A stretch of DNA of 5,389 bases from JANNVZ01 sp046153915 (GTDB taxonomy: Bacteria; Bacteroidota; Bacteroidia; Flavobacteriales_D; Sanyastnellaceae). How positions within the stretch are numbered: the stretch's first letter is position 1; each line of letters begins with the position of its first letter. Location: contig JBJXFC010000109.1 of the NCBI GenBank assembly GCA_046153915.1, positions 1-5,389 on the forward strand, given 5' to 3'. Shown here in pieces: positions 3,589 to 5,389 of the stretch. The notes beneath the pieces are model-generated. The model was not told the DNA's origin. It was given only the letters and a program-made list of their open reading frames with translations, and made no database searches. The position numbers and the translations under genes were made by a program.

Positions 3589-5389
3589 ATAGCTTGTGTT
3601 TCATTCTTGCTTTTAACGGCAAGCACATACATGCCTCGCGCATAAGAACTCACATCAATCATTTCATTCATTAGAACACGTGTTGTTTCTGCCATCTTTC
3701 TTCCACTCATGTCCAGAATCGAGTAGGTAAGTGGTTGATTGGATTTAATTGTTATGAAGTCATCAGTGATCGTTGGAAAAACTTCGATGATCAATTCATT
3801 TTCATTTACAAAACTGCAGATATCTACCGTGATAACGTCTGTTGCACTTCCACTTGTGCATGATCCGGCATCTTCATAAGTATACGTTATGGTTACATCA
3901 CCTTCGCCTACCGAAGCAGGATCGAATACATTGGCAACAATTCCATCGCCTGTATATTGTCCTCCAAATGGATATCCTCCGCTAAGGAAAAATGTTCCAT
4001 TCTCCACACAAACCACAGTGCTATCAAGTTCACATGTTACTGTCTGACCGTTAAACACTTCAACCTGAACAGTTGGTGTAATAAGTGTACAATCTCCAGA
4101 CTGATTTGTTATTGCAACAGAATATTCATCCTGATAATAAACAGTTATGGATTGTGTTGTTTCACCGGTTGACCATTCGTATGAATACCCCGGAGTGCTT
4201 GTAAGAACAAGGGAATCTCCGGCACAAAATGCAAGCTCGCCGTTTGCAGTGATAAAGGCAGCATTATTTAAAACCACGGATGCATTAAATATTCCGCTGT
4301 TCAATGTGGCAAAATCCATTGCACCATCGTCATTAAAATCGGCCACTTCAATTCGATTTGGGGCCTGGTCTACACCATATTGAATGGCGGGTTCAAATCC
4401 TCCATCCCCATCACCAAACAGAACACCAACCGCATCGGTCTGGTAGAAGGCAGAAAGCACATCCTGATGTCCATCATTATTTACATCGGCATGGGTGAGT
4501 CTTGTGGAATTGCTGTTGGTTGGTAAATCAGTTGGCAATGGCGGCTGAAATGTTCCATTGCCGTTCCCCCGATACAAATACAATTTGTTGGCATTCGGCG
4601 CACCTACTATCATATCGAGTTTCGAGTCTTCATCGGCATCAAAAAAGGTGAGCCCTTCAGGATATCCAACTGCAGGATATTGCACAGGTGCTGCAAAGGT
4701 GCCATCACCGTTGCTGATATATACCCAAACTTCGTCTGTTCCATTGCTGCAAACAATTAGGTCTTCGAAGGAATCGGTATTGGTGTGTGCACCGATTAAT
4801 GTGCGCGGATAAGATGCTCCCTCGAGAAGAACTGGTGACTGAAAACTGCCATCCCCATTTCCAAGCACTACACTTACCGCATCTGATCCCGGGCGTGATC
4901 CGGCTAAATCGAGGCTACCGTCGCCATTGGCATCAATAACTGCTATCGTGCGGTCTCCTCCTTCACCGAGGTTGTTGCTGGGGTAAAGTGTCCATGTCTG
5001 AAACGTTCCATCGCCGTTACCAAGTCGAATGGCATAACCATCTGGCGAGTGTATGGCGATATCTATATTATTGTCATTGTTGAGATATGCAACCACACAT
5101 TCTCCTGCACTATTGATGTTCTCATAGAATTGCGAATCTGCAAATGACCCATCGCCGTTGTTCAAACTCACAACCAGAAAAGAGGAGGTCAGTGAACCAC
5201 TATTTGTTGTTGCGATATCCTGATCGCCATCGTTGTCAAAATCGCCAACTGCAATGCCTTGCGACTGGTATCCGGCCATCAGCGTGAGTGAACCAAAAAG
5301 ACCATTGCCATGTCCTTCCAAAAATGAGAAGTTTCGTTCAAATCCATTGGCTACAACCAAATCCATTTCGCCGTCCTCATTGAAGTCGC
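3570..5389 (-). CDS. FG-GAP/VCBS repeat secreted protein with T9SS type A C-terminal sorting domain, N-terminus outside the window
   Basis: The frame is open to the window edge, and the codons before the first visible ATG (5366-5364) encode the start of a calcium loop, DFNEDGEMDL. That ATG is therefore internal and at least 605 residues are present. Counting from it, FG-GAP/VCBS repeats recur about every 50 residues: loop motifs at 42, 94, 145, 194, 243, 294 and 343, each followed by a LGNGDGTF-type turn. This predicts a seven- or more-bladed beta-propeller; such domains bind Ca2+ and often mediate adhesion or ligand binding. Two Ig-like regions follow, about 371-440 (FCAGDSLVL, YEWSTGETTQSITV) and 445-515 (GGYPFGGQYTGDG, VTITYTY). 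Residues ~528-598 form a T9SS type A sorting domain (VFPTITDDFITI, LDMSGRKM, YARGMYVLAVKS, KFEVR), which directs export through the outer membrane and is normally removed. The role of the protein is unknown; an adhesin or surface scaffold is inference. Confidence 0.9.
   Translation of the reverse strand, partial: DFNEDGEMDLVVANGFERNFSFLEGHGNGLFGSLTLMAGYQSQGIAVGDFDNDGDQDIATTNSGSLTSSFLVVSLNNGDGSFADSQFYENINSAGECVVAYLNNDNNIDIAIHSPDGYAIRLGNGDGTFQTWTLYPSNNLGEGGDRTIAVIDANGDGSLDLAGSRPGSDAVSVVLGNGDGSFQSPVLLEGASYPRTLIGAHTNTDSFEDLIVCSNGTDEVWVYISNGDGTFAAPVQYPAVGYPEGLTFFDADEDSKLDMIVGAPNANKLYLYRGNGNGTFQPPLPTDLPTNSNSTRLTHADVNNDGHQDVLSAFYQTDAVGVLFGDGDGGFEPAIQYGVDQAPNRIEVADFNDDGAMDFATLNSGIFNASVVLNNAAFITANGELAFCAGDSLVLTSTPGYSYEWSTGETTQSITVYYQDEYSVAITNQSGDCTLITPTVQVEVFNGQTVTCELDSTVVCVENGTFFLSGGYPFGGQYTGDGIVANVFDPASVGEGDVTITYTYEDAGSCTSGSATDVITVDICSFVNENELIIEVFPTITDDFITIKSNQPLTYSILDMSGRKMAETTRVLMNEMIDVSSYARGMYVLAVKSKNETQAIKFEVR

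Noticed and set aside
4558..4812. Plus-strand open frames opposite the FG-GAP repeat region
   Set aside because: The antisense of repetitive Asp/Gly/Asn-rich coding sequence lacks stops by composition; the products (Ser/Pro-rich) follow the repeat period rather than a protein family.
3570..5389. Tandem DNA repeat in the FG-GAP region
   Set aside because: The ~150-bp periodicity is at the protein level only; nucleotide identity between units is low, so it is not a recent DNA tandem repeat.
1..5389. Defence, phage, CRISPR, tRNA or rRNA elements
   Set aside because: No integrase, transposase, direct-repeat array, tRNA cloverleaf or rRNA signature was found on reading both strands.

Overview
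The window looks like a chromosomal segment from a member of the Bacteroidota, most likely Flavobacteriales or a close relative. Four things point there: a gldE-gldD gliding/type IX secretion gene pair, a small membrane protein resembling the DUF6728 family, a secreted protein ending in a type IX secretion (T9SS) sorting domain, and start codons that mostly lack a clear Shine-Dalgarno sequence. Nothing looks like a mobile element, phage, CRISPR array or defence locus.

Layout. Positions 1-554 (+) hold the 3' part of gldE (second CBS domain and CorC/HlyC domain); its 5' end lies outside the window. A 286-bp spacer (555-840) follows. It is long for a gldE-gldD junction and carries faint minus-strand coding traces. 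gldD (841-1434, +) comes next. Its stop codon overlaps the stop of a 54-codon minus-strand gene (1431-1595); the two TAA codons share one TTAA. A 45-bp divergent spacer leads to a DUF2007-like protein with two C-terminal membrane segments (1641-2297, +). This converges on ridA (2327-2704, -), an enamine/imine deaminase. ridA diverges from a secreted DUF4159 protein (2806-3474, +) across a 101-bp spacer that has a good Bacteroidota -7 box. A 95-bp convergent spacer contains a 44-bp imperfect palindrome and the distal arm of a second hairpin. The rest (3570-5389, -) is the C-terminal ~605 residues of a large secreted FG-GAP/VCBS repeat protein with two Ig-like regions and a T9SS C-terminal domain; its N-terminus is outside the window.

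Functional links. GldE and GldD belong to the gliding/T9SS gene set, and the large minus-strand protein is a predicted T9SS cargo, so machinery and client are near each other, though in separate transcription units. RidA is general metabolite damage control. The DUF2007-like, DUF6728-like and DUF4159 proteins have no assigned role.

I do not see convincing evidence of a new multi-gene system. The points most worth a second look are the small gene with its overlapping convergent stops, the apparent loss of the lipobox cysteine in GldD, the degraded spacer between gldE and gldD, the pattern of broken calcium loops in the propeller protein, and the palindrome with two alternative pairings after the DUF4159 gene.
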